In this document: one piece after another, positions 14,416 through 21,309 of the stretch
How positions within the stretch are numbered: the stretch's first letter is position 1
How the letters are laid out: each line of letters begins with the position of its first letter
NCBI GenBank assembly: GCA_947311645.1
Contig: CAMZKZ010000035.1
Coordinates: forward strand, 1 to 21,309
Source of the DNA: an uncultured Candidatus Altimarinota bacterium
GTDB taxonomy: Bacteria > Patescibacteriota > Gracilibacteria > CAIRYL01
Reading direction: 5' to 3'
Length of the DNA: 21,309 nt
Notes under the pieces: generated by a model
Database searches by the model: none
The model's input: only the letters and a program-made list of their open reading frames with translations
What the model was told of the DNA's origin: nothing
Position numbers and translations under genes: made by a program

Positions 14416-15432
14416 GTGTCAAAGAACAAACAACCCCTTTCAGAAGATGATCGCCAACGAGAAAAACAGAAAATCATAGATAATATTCTCTCTATCACAA
14501 AAATTAGTGAAGTTGCAGAAACAAAAGAAATACAAGAAACACCATCAGAAAAAAGCGATGTTATAAATGATATTCTTGAAAAAAAATTTGACTTAACAGA
14601 TCCAAAAACACTGCGTGATTTTTTAAAACTTCACCGAATTTGGACAAAAAAGAAATTTGGACAAAACTTTCTTCAATGTAGAGAATCTCTAGAGCGTATT
14701 GTCGAACTTGGTGAATTATCAGAAGGAGAAACAGTTGTAGAAGTAGGACCAGGTCACGGTGTGCTTACAAGAGAGCTGTTACAAAAAGGCGTTACTGTTC
14801 ATGCAGTAGAAATTGACCCAGATGTGCTTCCTGCACTTTCTGCATCTACTCGACAGTGGAAAAAAAATTTCACAGTTGATAATTGCCATGTATTAGACTT
14901 TAATCCACCTGAAAAAAAATACAAATTTATTGCAAATATTCCCTATCATTTAACATCTCCTATTTTACGGAAATTTTTAATTGATACTGAAAATAAACCA
15001 GAAAAATTGGTAATGTTAGTGCAAAAAGAAGTAGCTGAAAAAATTGCATGTAAAGATGATAAAAATTCACTGTTATCCATAATGGTGAAAACATTTGGAA
15101 CACCATCATACGCATTTACTGTACGAGCAGAAAAATTTTTCCCAGCTCCAAAAGTAGACTCTGCTGTACTGGTGATTGATACTTTCCCAAAACCACTCAT
15201 AAATATTCCATCTAAAATTTATTTTGAAATGCTTTTTGCAGGATTTTCTTCACCACGAAAAAAACTCAAAAATGTACTTATGAAACGACTAATGCTTACA
15301 AAAGCACAAATTGATCCTGTTTTTGAAGCATTAGAAATTGACAATGATTGCAGAGCACAAAATGTAACAATTCCACAATGGGAAGCAATGACAAAAATAT
15401 TTTTTAAAGACTATTTAGATGCTCAAAAATAA
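14416..15432 (+). CDS. rsmA: 16S rRNA (adenine1518/1519-N6)-dimethyltransferase RsmA/KsgA with N-terminal extension
   Basis: RsmA dimethylates two adjacent adenines in the 3' terminal hairpin of 16S rRNA, late in 30S assembly. Motifs: KKKFGQNFLQ (residues 78-87), SAM-binding EVGPGHGVLTREL (109-121), acidic VEIDPDV (131-137), catalytic NIPYHLTSPIL (174-184), FFPAPKVDSAV (241-251) and a C-terminal helical domain with FSSPRKKLKN. The protein is 338 aa against about 270 normally. The surplus is a charged N-terminus of about 65 residues with DRQREKQKI and ETPSEKSDV. The start is GTG, with no Shine-Dalgarno sequence. No in-frame ATG occurs between it and the conserved FGQNFL, so either the extension is real or a non-ATG start lies downstream. 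The gene ends 7 bases from the stop of converging panC, with no strong terminator between them, only a weak TTTTAC/GTAAAA repeat. Confidence 0.93.
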   Translation: MSKNKQPLSEDDRQREKQKIIDNILSITKISEVAETKEIQETPSEKSDVINDILEKKFDLTDPKTLRDFLKLHRIWTKKKFGQNFLQCRESLERIVELGELSEGETVVEVGPGHGVLTRELLQKGVTVHAVEIDPDVLPALSASTRQWKKNFTVDNCHVLDFNPPEKKYKFIANIPYHLTSPILRKFLIDTENKPEKLVMLVQKEVAEKIACKDDKNSLLSIMVKTFGTPSYAFTVRAEKFFPAPKVDSAVLVIDTFPKPLINIPSKIYFEMLFAGFSSPRKKLKNVLMKRLMLTKAQIDPVFEALEIDNDCRAQNVTIPQWEAMTKIFFKDYLDAQK

Positions 15433-15439
15433 AAATGTT

Positions 15440-16354
15440 TTACAGTAAAATATTATCTATCAAATGTATTCCTGCATATTGAACAGAAACAAGAAGAACA
15501 TATTTTTTATTTTTTTCTATACGATCACATTCATAAAAATCCATTCTCTTTCGTATCTCGATAGAATGGATTTTTTCTATAAAAGATTCAGAAAGAAGAA
15601 TATTTTTTACAAGAGATAGTATCGTTTCTACAGAAATGTAATTTTTTGTTTCATATTCCTTCTCTATAAAAAGTTTTGCATTGCGTAATGCTTTATAAAT
15701 AACACTTGCCCGTTCCTTTTCATTTTTTGATAAACGCATATTTCTCGACGACATTGCTAATCCAGATGGTTCACGAAAAATATCTCCTGTTATAATTTGA
15801 AGAAATTGGAAATATTGCTTTTGCAGATACTGTACCAATAATACTTGCTGAAAATCTTTTTGTCCAAATATTGCAAAATCTGGGCGAATAATATGAAACA
15901 ATCGAAATAAAACCTGAAATACTCCTTCAAAATGCCCTGGTCTTGACTTCCCCTCTGCTTCAAAAAAAATTTTTGGTAACACAATATCTTGCTTTTCAAT
16001 TGTATATGCTCTCAATGATGGATACTCTGTATCACTATAAAAAGTAGCACCTTTTGGAATAAATACTGCATCAATTTTTAGCCCTTCTTGTTTTTCAAAC
16101 TCTACAAGCTTTTTTATATCTGCATCTATTGTATGTGGATATTTTTCAAAATCTTTTTTTTCTGTAAATTGTGTAGGATTTACAAAAAGAGATACTATTA
16201 TTTTTGTACATGGATTTTCTTTATATGCTTTTGCAAGTAAGCTCATATGTCCTTTATGTAAAGCTCCCATTGTAGGGATAAAAGAAATTTTATGTATTTT
16301 TTTTATAGCATTTGCATATTCATTCATTTCCTCTGGGCATTGTATAATTTTCAC
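15440..16354 (-). CDS. panC: Pantothenate synthetase (pantoate--beta-alanine ligase)
   Basis: PanC joins pantoate and beta-alanine with ATP, via a pantoyl-adenylate, to make pantothenate, the precursor of coenzyme A. Motifs in order: FIPTMGALHKGHMSL (25-39) with the ATP-binding HxGH at 33-36, LFVNPTQF (56-63), GKSRPGHFEGV (135-145), IFGQKDFQQ (162-170) and REPSGLAMSSRN (194-205) with the KMSKS-equivalent SSRN. Length 304 aa is slightly above the usual 280. The start is GTG at 16354. It is supported by MKIIQCPEEM aligning with the normal PanC N-terminus and by a TATACT box 5 bases upstream, which would make the mRNA leaderless. No panB or panD is visible here, so other steps must be encoded elsewhere or pantoate and beta-alanine must be taken up. 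The C-terminal 80 residues are less conserved but unbroken. Confidence 0.94.
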   Translation of the reverse strand: MKIIQCPEEMNEYANAIKKIHKISFIPTMGALHKGHMSLLAKAYKENPCTKIIVSLFVNPTQFTEKKDFEKYPHTIDADIKKLVEFEKQEGLKIDAVFIPKGATFYSDTEYPSLRAYTIEKQDIVLPKIFFEAEGKSRPGHFEGVFQVLFRLFHIIRPDFAIFGQKDFQQVLLVQYLQKQYFQFLQIITGDIFREPSGLAMSSRNMRLSKNEKERASVIYKALRNAKLFIEKEYETKNYISVETILSLVKNILLSESFIEKIHSIEIRKRMDFYECDRIEKNKKYVLLVSVQYAGIHLIDNILL

Positions 16355-16359
16355 TCTAT

Positions 16360-16365
16360 AGTATA
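16360..16365 (-). promoter_or_regulatory. Putative panC -10 box, leaderless transcript
   Basis: TATACT on the - strand is separated from the GTG start of panC (16354) by only five bases. With normal spacing the transcript would begin at the start codon, give or take a base. No -35 box is apparent in the extremely AT-rich upstream DNA. Confidence 0.4.
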
Positions 16366-16523
16366 AAAATAGTAAAATATTTTTATATATTCTATTCTAA
16401 AACGAGAGAAAAAAAAATATGAAAAATATATATAAATATATAAAAATATATAAAAATATGAAGAAAAGAGAGAAAAACCAATAAAATGGCTTGATTTAAA
16501 GCTTTTATATCTAGTATCATATA
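16366..16523. other. Low-complexity A/T spacer between divergent panC and hup
   Basis: The spacer is almost pure A/T, with short tandem copies of TATATAAAAA around 16430-16460, an AAAGAGAGAAAA-type purine run and one tiny basic frame (16419-16484) that I do not regard as a gene. Such DNA is expected to be flexible or curved and could serve as an upstream activating stretch for hup, but no specific site is visible. Confidence 0.4.
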
Positions 16524-16536
16524 TATGCTTTATAAT
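16524..16536 (+). promoter_or_regulatory. Putative hup promoter -10 region
   Basis: TATGCT (16524-16529) and a consensus TATAAT (16531-16536) lie 18-30 bases before the ATG at 16554. Using TATAAT, the leader would be about 11 bases, with no Shine-Dalgarno sequence. The arrangement of TATAAT with an adjacent TATGCT recurs at valS. Confidence 0.5.
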
Positions 16537-16553
16537 TTTACTTATTAAAACAT

Positions 16554-16829
16554 ATGACAAAAGCAGATATTATTGCAGCAGTTGCTGAAAAAACAGAGCT
16601 TTCTAAAAAAGCATCACAAGAAGCATTAGAAGCTATTTTAGATACTATTACAGCTGAATTAGCAAAAGGTGGATCTGTTACTCTTACAGGGTTTGGAACA
16701 TTTAAAATTTCTGCTCGAAAAGCTCGAACAGGTGTTAATCCTCAAAAACCTTCAGAAAAAATTGAAATTCCTGCTATGAATCTTCCTGCATTTAAAGCTG
16801 GAAAAGTTCTTAAAGACGCAGTTCGATAA
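16554..16829 (+). CDS. hup: HU-family histone-like DNA-binding protein
   Basis: HU binds and bends DNA without strict sequence preference and compacts the nucleoid. At 91 aa it has the standard length. It shows the N-terminal helix pair (MTKADIIAAVAEKTELSKK), the signature GFGTFKISARKARTGVNP (residues about 47-64) forming the DNA-embracing arm base, and the C-terminal strand and helix ending AFKAGKVLKDAVR. The arm has PQKPSEKIEIPA with the intercalating proline expected for the family. IHF subunits share the fold, but a lone gene next to no partner favours HU. The gene stands alone between divergent panC and convergent purH, with its own promoter and a very strong terminator, consistent with abundant, independent expression. 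Confidence 0.97.
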   Translation: MTKADIIAAVAEKTELSKKASQEALEAILDTITAELAKGGSVTLTGFGTFKISARKARTGVNPQKPSEKIEIPAMNLPAFKAGKVLKDAVR

Positions 16830-16847
16830 TTCGAAGCTTTTCTCTTT

Positions 16848-16885
16848 AAAAAACACTTTCTCATATATGAGAAAGTGTTTTTTTT
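16848..16885 (+). terminator. Strong intrinsic terminator of hup
   Basis: A perfect palindrome centred between 16865 and 16866 pairs AAACACTTTCTCA with TGAGAAAGTGTTT and ends in a run of ten T (16876-16885 apart from one G). It lies 19 bases after the hup stop. Confidence 0.92.
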
Positions 16886-16908
16886 AAGTCTAATACTGTC
16901 TGTATACA

Positions 16909-16955
16909 AAAATACTCTTTCAACACATATATAGAATAGAGTGTGTTGAAAGAGT
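16909..16955 (-). terminator. Intrinsic terminator of purH
   Basis: A 14-bp perfect stem, ACTCTTTCAACACA (16914-16927) with TGTGTTGAAAGAGT (16942-16955), closes a 14-base loop. On the - strand it is followed by ATTTTTG, 11 bases past the purH stop. On the + strand it is followed by CAGAGTTTTTTT, so it may act as a backup for hup. Confidence 0.88.
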
Positions 16956-16965
16956 CAGAGTTTTT

Positions 16966-18486
16966 TTAGTGCTTAAATGCTCGTGTTCCTGTAAAGACCA
17001 TTGCAATACCAAGTTCATCACATTTATCAATCACTTCTTGATCATTTCGACTTCCACCAGGTTGAATAATAGATGTAATTCCTGCAGCTGCTAATGCTTC
17101 TGGACCATCTGCAAATGGGAAAAATGCATCAGAGGCACAACTTGCACCAATAGCTCTTTCTCCTGCTTTTTTTACTGCAAGCTCACTTGAATCAATTCGA
17201 GAAGTTAATCCTCCACCAATTCCGACAGTAGCTCCATCTTTTGCAATAACTATTGCATTACTTTTTACCGTTTTTACAGCCTTCCATGCAAACCATAAAT
17301 TATTCAATTCTTCTTCCGAAGGTTGTCTTTTTGTTACCACTGTAATATCTTTTTCTTCTAAATCTTTTGTATCAATATCTTGTACTAAAAATCCTCCAAG
17401 TACTGTTCGTGTATCCTGTTGTGCTTTTGGAAATGTAAAGTCTTCAATTTCCAATACTCGTAGATTTGGTTTTTTTGCAAATACTACTTTTGCTTCTTCC
17501 GAAACTTTTGGTGCAATAATAATTTCAAGAAAATGTTCATTCATTTTTTCTGCTAATGCACCTGAAATTTCTTTATTTACTGCAACAACTCCACCAAATG
17601 CAGAAGTTGAATCAGATGCTAAAGCTTTTGTATATGCTGTAAATAAATCATCAGCAATCGCAGTTCCACATGGAGATAAATGTTTTACAATAACACATGC
17701 TGGATCTTCTGAAAACTCCAACACTCCTCGAAGAGCTGCATCTGCATCTAATAAATTATTATACGATAATTCTTTTCCTTGAATTTTTTTTGCATTTGGT
17801 AAACTTGCACCTTCTGTGTTTAATGTAAAAAATGCAGCTGATTGATGTGGATTTTCTCCATATCGTAGTGAATGAACTTCCGACCCTCCAATTGCATAAA
17901 AATCTGAAAATTGATTCGCAATCATAGAGTCATAGCGTGCAGTTGTTGCATACACTTTCCCCATCAATCGTTTTCGTGTTTCAAGAGAAGTATTTCCATA
18001 CTCTTTTATTTCATCAATAACAATTTTATAATCTGTAGGATCTGTTATTACGGTAACCGATTGAAAGTTTTTTGCAGCACTTCTCAACATTGAAGGTCCT
18101 CCAATATCAATATTTTCAATAAGTTCTTCCTCTGTTCCCCCTTTTGCAAGCACCTCTGCAAACGGATATAAATTTACAATTACTAAATCTATATTTCCAA
18201 TATTATGTTTTGCAACAGTTTCTTGATGCGTTGGATTGTCTCGTAATGATAATAATCCTCCATGAATTTTTGGGTGTAATGTTTTTACTCGTCCATCAAG
18301 CATTTCTGGAAATCCTGTATAATCCGATACTTCAATAGTATCGATACCATTTTCTTTTAAAATTTTTGCGGTTCCTCCTGTCGATAATATTTCTACTCCT
18401 CGTTCAGCCAAAACTTTTCCAATTTCAACAATTCCTGTTTTATCCGAAACCGATATAAGAGCTCGTTCAATAGCAATACGCGTCAT
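16966..18486 (-). CDS. purH: Bifunctional AICAR transformylase / IMP cyclohydrolase
   Basis: PurH carries out the last two steps of purine synthesis: formylation of AICAR with 10-formyl-tetrahydrofolate, then ring closure to IMP. The N-terminal MGS-like cyclohydrolase (about 1-190) shows ALISVSDKTGI, LSTGGTA, GFPEMLDGRVKTLHPKIHGG and IDIGGPSMLRSAAKN. The transformylase (about 200-506) shows LRYGENPHQ, the catalytic Lys-His pair in VIVKHLSPCG (K268, H269), SAFGGVVAVN, ASDAFFPFADG and IIQPGGSRND, ending VFTGTRAFKH. Length 506 aa is normal. Minor departures from the commonest sequence (LSPCG for NPCG, GLTSR for GQMSR) fall within family variation as far as I can judge. It lies 59 bases after pepN on the same strand, with a possible promoter of its own. 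No other pur genes are in the window. Confidence 0.97.
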   Translation of the reverse strand: MTRIAIERALISVSDKTGIVEIGKVLAERGVEILSTGGTAKILKENGIDTIEVSDYTGFPEMLDGRVKTLHPKIHGGLLSLRDNPTHQETVAKHNIGNIDLVIVNLYPFAEVLAKGGTEEELIENIDIGGPSMLRSAAKNFQSVTVITDPTDYKIVIDEIKEYGNTSLETRKRLMGKVYATTARYDSMIANQFSDFYAIGGSEVHSLRYGENPHQSAAFFTLNTEGASLPNAKKIQGKELSYNNLLDADAALRGVLEFSEDPACVIVKHLSPCGTAIADDLFTAYTKALASDSTSAFGGVVAVNKEISGALAEKMNEHFLEIIIAPKVSEEAKVVFAKKPNLRVLEIEDFTFPKAQQDTRTVLGGFLVQDIDTKDLEEKDITVVTKRQPSEEELNNLWFAWKAVKTVKSNAIVIAKDGATVGIGGGLTSRIDSSELAVKKAGERAIGASCASDAFFPFADGPEALAAAGITSIIQPGGSRNDQEVIDKCDELGIAMVFTGTRAFKH

Positions 18487-18521
18487 AATATAATATGCAA
18501 AAAATTAAAATTCATGAACAG

Positions 18522-18530
18522 ATTATCACA
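18522..18530 (-). promoter_or_regulatory. Putative extended -10 promoter of purH
   Basis: On the - strand the sequence TGTGATAAT is an extended -10 (TGn plus GATAAT). It would start transcription near 18515 with a leader of about 29 bases. It lies in the 59-base gap after pepN, so purH may be read both from here and by run-through. Confidence 0.45.
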
Positions 18531-18545
18531 TGGAATAAAAAAAAT

Positions 18546-21176
18546 CTACTCTCCTTGAACATTCAAAATTTTACTTACCACTTCAAAGAGTGCATCAGAA
18601 ATATTTTTTCCATTCTCATGCTTCCAAGATAGAATTTTTTCCAATTCTTTCTTCATTTGTGATTGTAAAACTGGTGGCATTTTTGCATATTCATCAAACA
18701 CATGTGCTAAACCGCTAGATGCTTTATTATTAAAAGTATCTATTTCCAAAATCTTATCTGCTAAAAAAGCATATGCACTCCCATCTTCTTTATGAAAATT
18801 TATAACAGAGCGACCAAATGCTCCGTATAAGGCACGAATTTTATTTGGATTTTTATCATCAAAACTTTCTTCTTTTTCTAATGTTTTAATAAGATCTAAA
18901 CTGTTTTCATTTGGAATAGATGCCTGCACTGCAAAATATTTATTCATAACAAGTGGGTCATTTTTCCACTCTGCATTAAAATCAAACAATGCATTTATTT
19001 TTTCTTGTGAATCTGTTTTACACAACAATGCTAATGATCGCAATGTATCTGTCATATTATTTGCTGTTTCAAACTGCGTCATTATTAAATTTGTATAATC
19101 CGTATTTGAATCTGATAAATAATCTAAACACATATTTTTTAGACTTCTTGCCCCAATAGCCTCATTTGTTAATGAAAAAATTGTATTTTGATTTTCATGA
19201 TACAACTCTAAAAATAGCGTTTCTAAATATGTAGCAACAATATTTTTATATTTCTTTTTTGCTTCAAATGCTTTTTTGTATTCATAGACTGGAAACTGTT
19301 CTACTATGGTAAACAATGCAGGCAATGTAAGACATTCTGCTATAAAACCATTTGATACTTCTTTCTCTTGTAAAAGACTTTTATACGCAAGCAAAACACT
19401 TTCTGGAAATTCATCGATATTTTCCAGCATAATATCTGTAATTACTCGTCGTGCCATTCGCTGTCCTGCTTCATACCTATTAAATAAATCTGAATCATTC
19501 ATAAACAAAAAGATATCTTGTTCAAGAGTATAATTATATTTAATTTTTACTGGAGCAGAAAAATTTCGTAATAACGAAAGCAATGGTTTTTCTGTAATAT
19601 TTGTAAATGTAAATGTTTCTGTTTCTTGTGTTATTTCTAAAATATTCGATTCAATATTCATGTCATCACCATATTTATTTAACATTCCAAATTGCAAAGG
19701 AAAATGATAATGCGTATAGTTTTCTGTTTTTTTCGGATATGGACATGATTGAGAAACCGTAATCTGTAATATTTTTTCTTCTGCATCGTATTCATCTGTA
19801 ACCGTAACAATAGGTGTTCCTGCTTGGTGATACCACGATTTTTTAAACTGTGTTAAATCTATATTCAGCGTTTTTTCAAAACTGAATAAAAATTCTTCTA
19901 TGGTAACCGCTTGTCCATCAAAATTTTCAAAATAAAAATCTAATGCCCTTCTAAAGTTTTCTTTTCCATAAAAAGTTTGAAGCATTCTAATCACTTCACT
20001 CCCCTTTTCATACACTGTTCGTGTATAAAAATTTTCTATTTGAATAAATGATTGCGGTTGAATTGGGTGTGCCATTGGACCTGCATCTTCTGCGAATTGT
20101 CCTTCTCTCATATAACTTGCATCTTCAATTCGTTTCAGTGTTCTGTCTCCCATGTCTGCCGAAAATTCTGCATCTCGAAATACAGTTAGCCCTTCTTTCA
20201 AAGTTAATTGAAACCAATCTCGACATGTAATTCTATCTCCTGTCCAATTATGAAAATATTCATGTGCAACAACTGCTTCAATATATTGAAAATCTCTATC
20301 TGTTGCACTTTTTTGGTCGCATAAAATTGCTGCAGAATTAAAGATATTTAATCCTTTATTTTCCATTGCTCCAGAATTAAATGCATCAACCGCAACAATC
20401 ATGAAAATATCTAAATCATATTCTCGACCAAAGCGTTCTTCATCCCATTTCATGGCTTTTTTCAAAGATTCCATTGCATGAGAAATTCGAGACTGATTTT
20501 TTGCATCTGTAAAAATTTGAAGTGAAATTTCTCTTCCAGACATCGTTGTAAAGGTGTCTTCTGTGTATTCTAAATCTCCCGCGATAAGTGCAAATAAATA
20601 ACATGGTTTTTTAAAGGGATCTACCCATACTTTTTTATGCCGATTATTTTCTAGATCTTCACTTTCAATATTATTTCCATTTGAAAGCAATACTGGATAC
20701 TTTTCTTTATCTGCAATAATTGTTGTTGTATATAAACTCATAACATCTGGTCTATCGAGATGATATGTAATTCGTCGAAATCCTTCTGGCTCATTTTGTG
20801 TACAATACATTCCATCGGCTTTATACAATCCCATTAATTGCTTGTTATTTTCTGGGTCAATTTTTACAACAGTTTTGAGTATAAGACTCTCTGCAACATT
20901 TTTTATAATAAGTTTATTTTCAGAAACTTCGTATATTTCAATATTATTTTCTAGTTTTTTTTCATTTATATAAATTTCTTGTAAATCGAGTTCTTCACCA
21001 TTTAATTCTAAATGCTTTACCGTAGCATTCGTTTTTGTAAATTTTGAAACATTTGTTACGAGAGTATATTCTTCAAAAATCTCAAATGTAAGATCTACTG
21101 TTTCTATAGAAAATGCAGAAGGAGTATAATCTTTTAAATAAATTTCTTGTGCTTCCGTACTGTTGATATTCGTCAT
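18546..21176 (-). CDS. pepN: Aminopeptidase N (M1 family zinc metallopeptidase)
   Basis: This cytosolic enzyme removes N-terminal residues from peptides and helps recycle amino acids. It has the E. coli PepN layout and length (876 aa against 870). An N-terminal beta domain is followed by the thermolysin-like catalytic domain, with the peptide-anchoring GAMEN at residues 269-273, HEYFHNWTGDR with zinc ligands H305 and H309 and catalytic E306, and the third ligand E328 in LKEGLTVFRD. FYTRTVYEKGSEVIRML follows with the conserved active-site tyrosine, and then a long helical C-terminal domain. There is no signal peptide. The ATG at 21176 yields a normal N-terminus (LKDYTPSAF matches the family start). 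The stop is TAG. All catalytic residues are intact. A putative TATGCT -10 box lies at 21210-21215. Confidence 0.96.
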   Translation of the reverse strand: MTNINSTEAQEIYLKDYTPSAFSIETVDLTFEIFEEYTLVTNVSKFTKTNATVKHLELNGEELDLQEIYINEKKLENNIEIYEVSENKLIIKNVAESLILKTVVKIDPENNKQLMGLYKADGMYCTQNEPEGFRRITYHLDRPDVMSLYTTTIIADKEKYPVLLSNGNNIESEDLENNRHKKVWVDPFKKPCYLFALIAGDLEYTEDTFTTMSGREISLQIFTDAKNQSRISHAMESLKKAMKWDEERFGREYDLDIFMIVAVDAFNSGAMENKGLNIFNSAAILCDQKSATDRDFQYIEAVVAHEYFHNWTGDRITCRDWFQLTLKEGLTVFRDAEFSADMGDRTLKRIEDASYMREGQFAEDAGPMAHPIQPQSFIQIENFYTRTVYEKGSEVIRMLQTFYGKENFRRALDFYFENFDGQAVTIEEFLFSFEKTLNIDLTQFKKSWYHQAGTPIVTVTDEYDAEEKILQITVSQSCPYPKKTENYTHYHFPLQFGMLNKYGDDMNIESNILEITQETETFTFTNITEKPLLSLLRNFSAPVKIKYNYTLEQDIFLFMNDSDLFNRYEAGQRMARRVITDIMLENIDEFPESVLLAYKSLLQEKEVSNGFIAECLTLPALFTIVEQFPVYEYKKAFEAKKKYKNIVATYLETLFLELYHENQNTIFSLTNEAIGARSLKNMCLDYLSDSNTDYTNLIMTQFETANNMTDTLRSLALLCKTDSQEKINALFDFNAEWKNDPLVMNKYFAVQASIPNENSLDLIKTLEKEESFDDKNPNKIRALYGAFGRSVINFHKEDGSAYAFLADKILEIDTFNNKASSGLAHVFDEYAKMPPVLQSQMKKELEKILSWKHENGKNISDALFEVVSKILNVQGE

Positions 21177-21209
21177 GAAAGTATAATAAAAATTCTATAC
21201 AGAAAGTCT

Positions 21210-21215
21210 AGCATA
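21210..21215 (-). promoter_or_regulatory. Putative pepN -10 box
   Basis: TATGCT on the - strand lies 33 bases before the ATG. It would start transcription near 21203 with a leader of about 27 bases. A nearer TATACT (21181-21186) is too close to the ATG to be the main box. It is the fourth TATGCT found just upstream of a gene in this window. Confidence 0.35.
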
Positions 21216-21240
21216 AAACCAATATTATTGATATAATGAT

Positions 21241-21309
21241 ATGAAAAATCTCATTTTTTCAATACAAATACAAACGCTTTATATACAATATTATGAATAC
21301 AGAGATAGA
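21241..21309 (+). CDS. Possible start of a divergent gene, cut by the window edge
   Basis: An ATG at 21241 opens a frame (MKNLIFSIQIQTLYIQYYEY...) that runs unbroken for 23 codons to the window end. A TATAAT lies at 21232-21237, too close to serve this ATG. It would better serve a second ATG at 21293 in another frame (MNTEI...). A gene probably starts here, but which frame it uses, and what it encodes, cannot be told. Confidence 0.25.
   Translation, partial: MKNLIFSIQIQTLYIQYYEYRDR

Noticed and set aside
15435..15452. TTTTAC/GTAAAA hairpin between rsmA and panC as a bidirectional terminator
   Set aside because: Six bp with almost no loop, no T run on either side.
16419..16484. 21-residue basic frame (MKNIYKYIK...) upstream of hup
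   Set aside because: It consists of low-complexity A/T tandem repeats that happen to lack a stop; there is no start signal or recognisable peptide.
16366..16523. Replication origin next to hup in the A/T-rich spacer
   Set aside because: No DnaA-box pattern (TTATCCACA-like) or dnaA/dnaN neighbour; A/T richness alone is not evidence.
1..21309. UGA=glycine code (Gracilibacteria/Absconditabacteria)
   Set aside because: No in-frame TGA in about 5,700 codons; glycine is supplied mainly by GGA.

Overview
This is an AT-rich window (roughly 30% G+C by eye) from a bacterial chromosome. Nearly all of it is coding, on both strands, and the housekeeping genes belong to recognisable bacterial families. 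I see no transposase, integrase, phage gene, CRISPR array, tRNA or rRNA. The density, the low G+C, a lone panC and the lysine-rich proteins of unknown family would fit a small-genome lineage such as Patescibacteria/CPR, but that placement is an inference. The code looks standard. UGA occurs neither as a sense codon in about 5,700 codons nor as a stop at any of the 13 visible gene ends (11 TAA, 2 TAG). CGA is a common arginine codon and falls at conserved arginine sites, so neither the UGA=Gly code of Gracilibacteria/Absconditabacteria nor the CGA=Trp variant applies.

Layout, left to right. The 3' end of an unidentified + strand gene (1-99) meets a - strand coiled-coil protein of unknown function tail to tail, sharing TTAA in their stop codons. 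That gene diverges from fbp (fructose-1,6-bisphosphatase), which is followed by valS. valS converges on uvrC across a hairpin terminator. uvrC diverges from a two-gene overlapping pair of unknown function (101 aa and 1048 aa). Then come ppdK (pyruvate phosphate dikinase) and rsmA (KsgA, 16S rRNA dimethyltransferase) on the + strand. rsmA converges on panC with a 7-base gap. panC diverges from hup (HU). hup converges on purH between two strong hairpins. pepN lies upstream of purH on the - strand, and a possible new + strand gene begins at the right edge.

The most remarkable content is inside the housekeeping genes. ValRS carries a complete histidine-phosphatase (phosphoglycerate-mutase superfamily) domain, with the RHGE motif and the later catalytic His, inserted in its catalytic core just before the conserved DEDTLDTWFSS block. 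Its editing-site motifs are also altered. The neighbouring UvrC is about 200 residues longer than usual, because about 175 residues are inserted between two catalytic Asp residues of its RNase H-like nuclease domain; the insert looks vaguely GNAT-like. The 1048-aa protein has an internal duplication and a zincin-like C-terminus in which the first metal-binding His is Asn.

Together the recognised genes cover gluconeogenesis (Fbp and PPDK), translation (ValS, RsmA), DNA repair and nucleoid structure (UvrC, HU), purine synthesis (PurH), pantothenate synthesis (PanC) and peptide turnover (PepN). None of the starts has a clear Shine-Dalgarno sequence. Several have a -10-like hexamer so close that the mRNA would be leaderless or nearly so.
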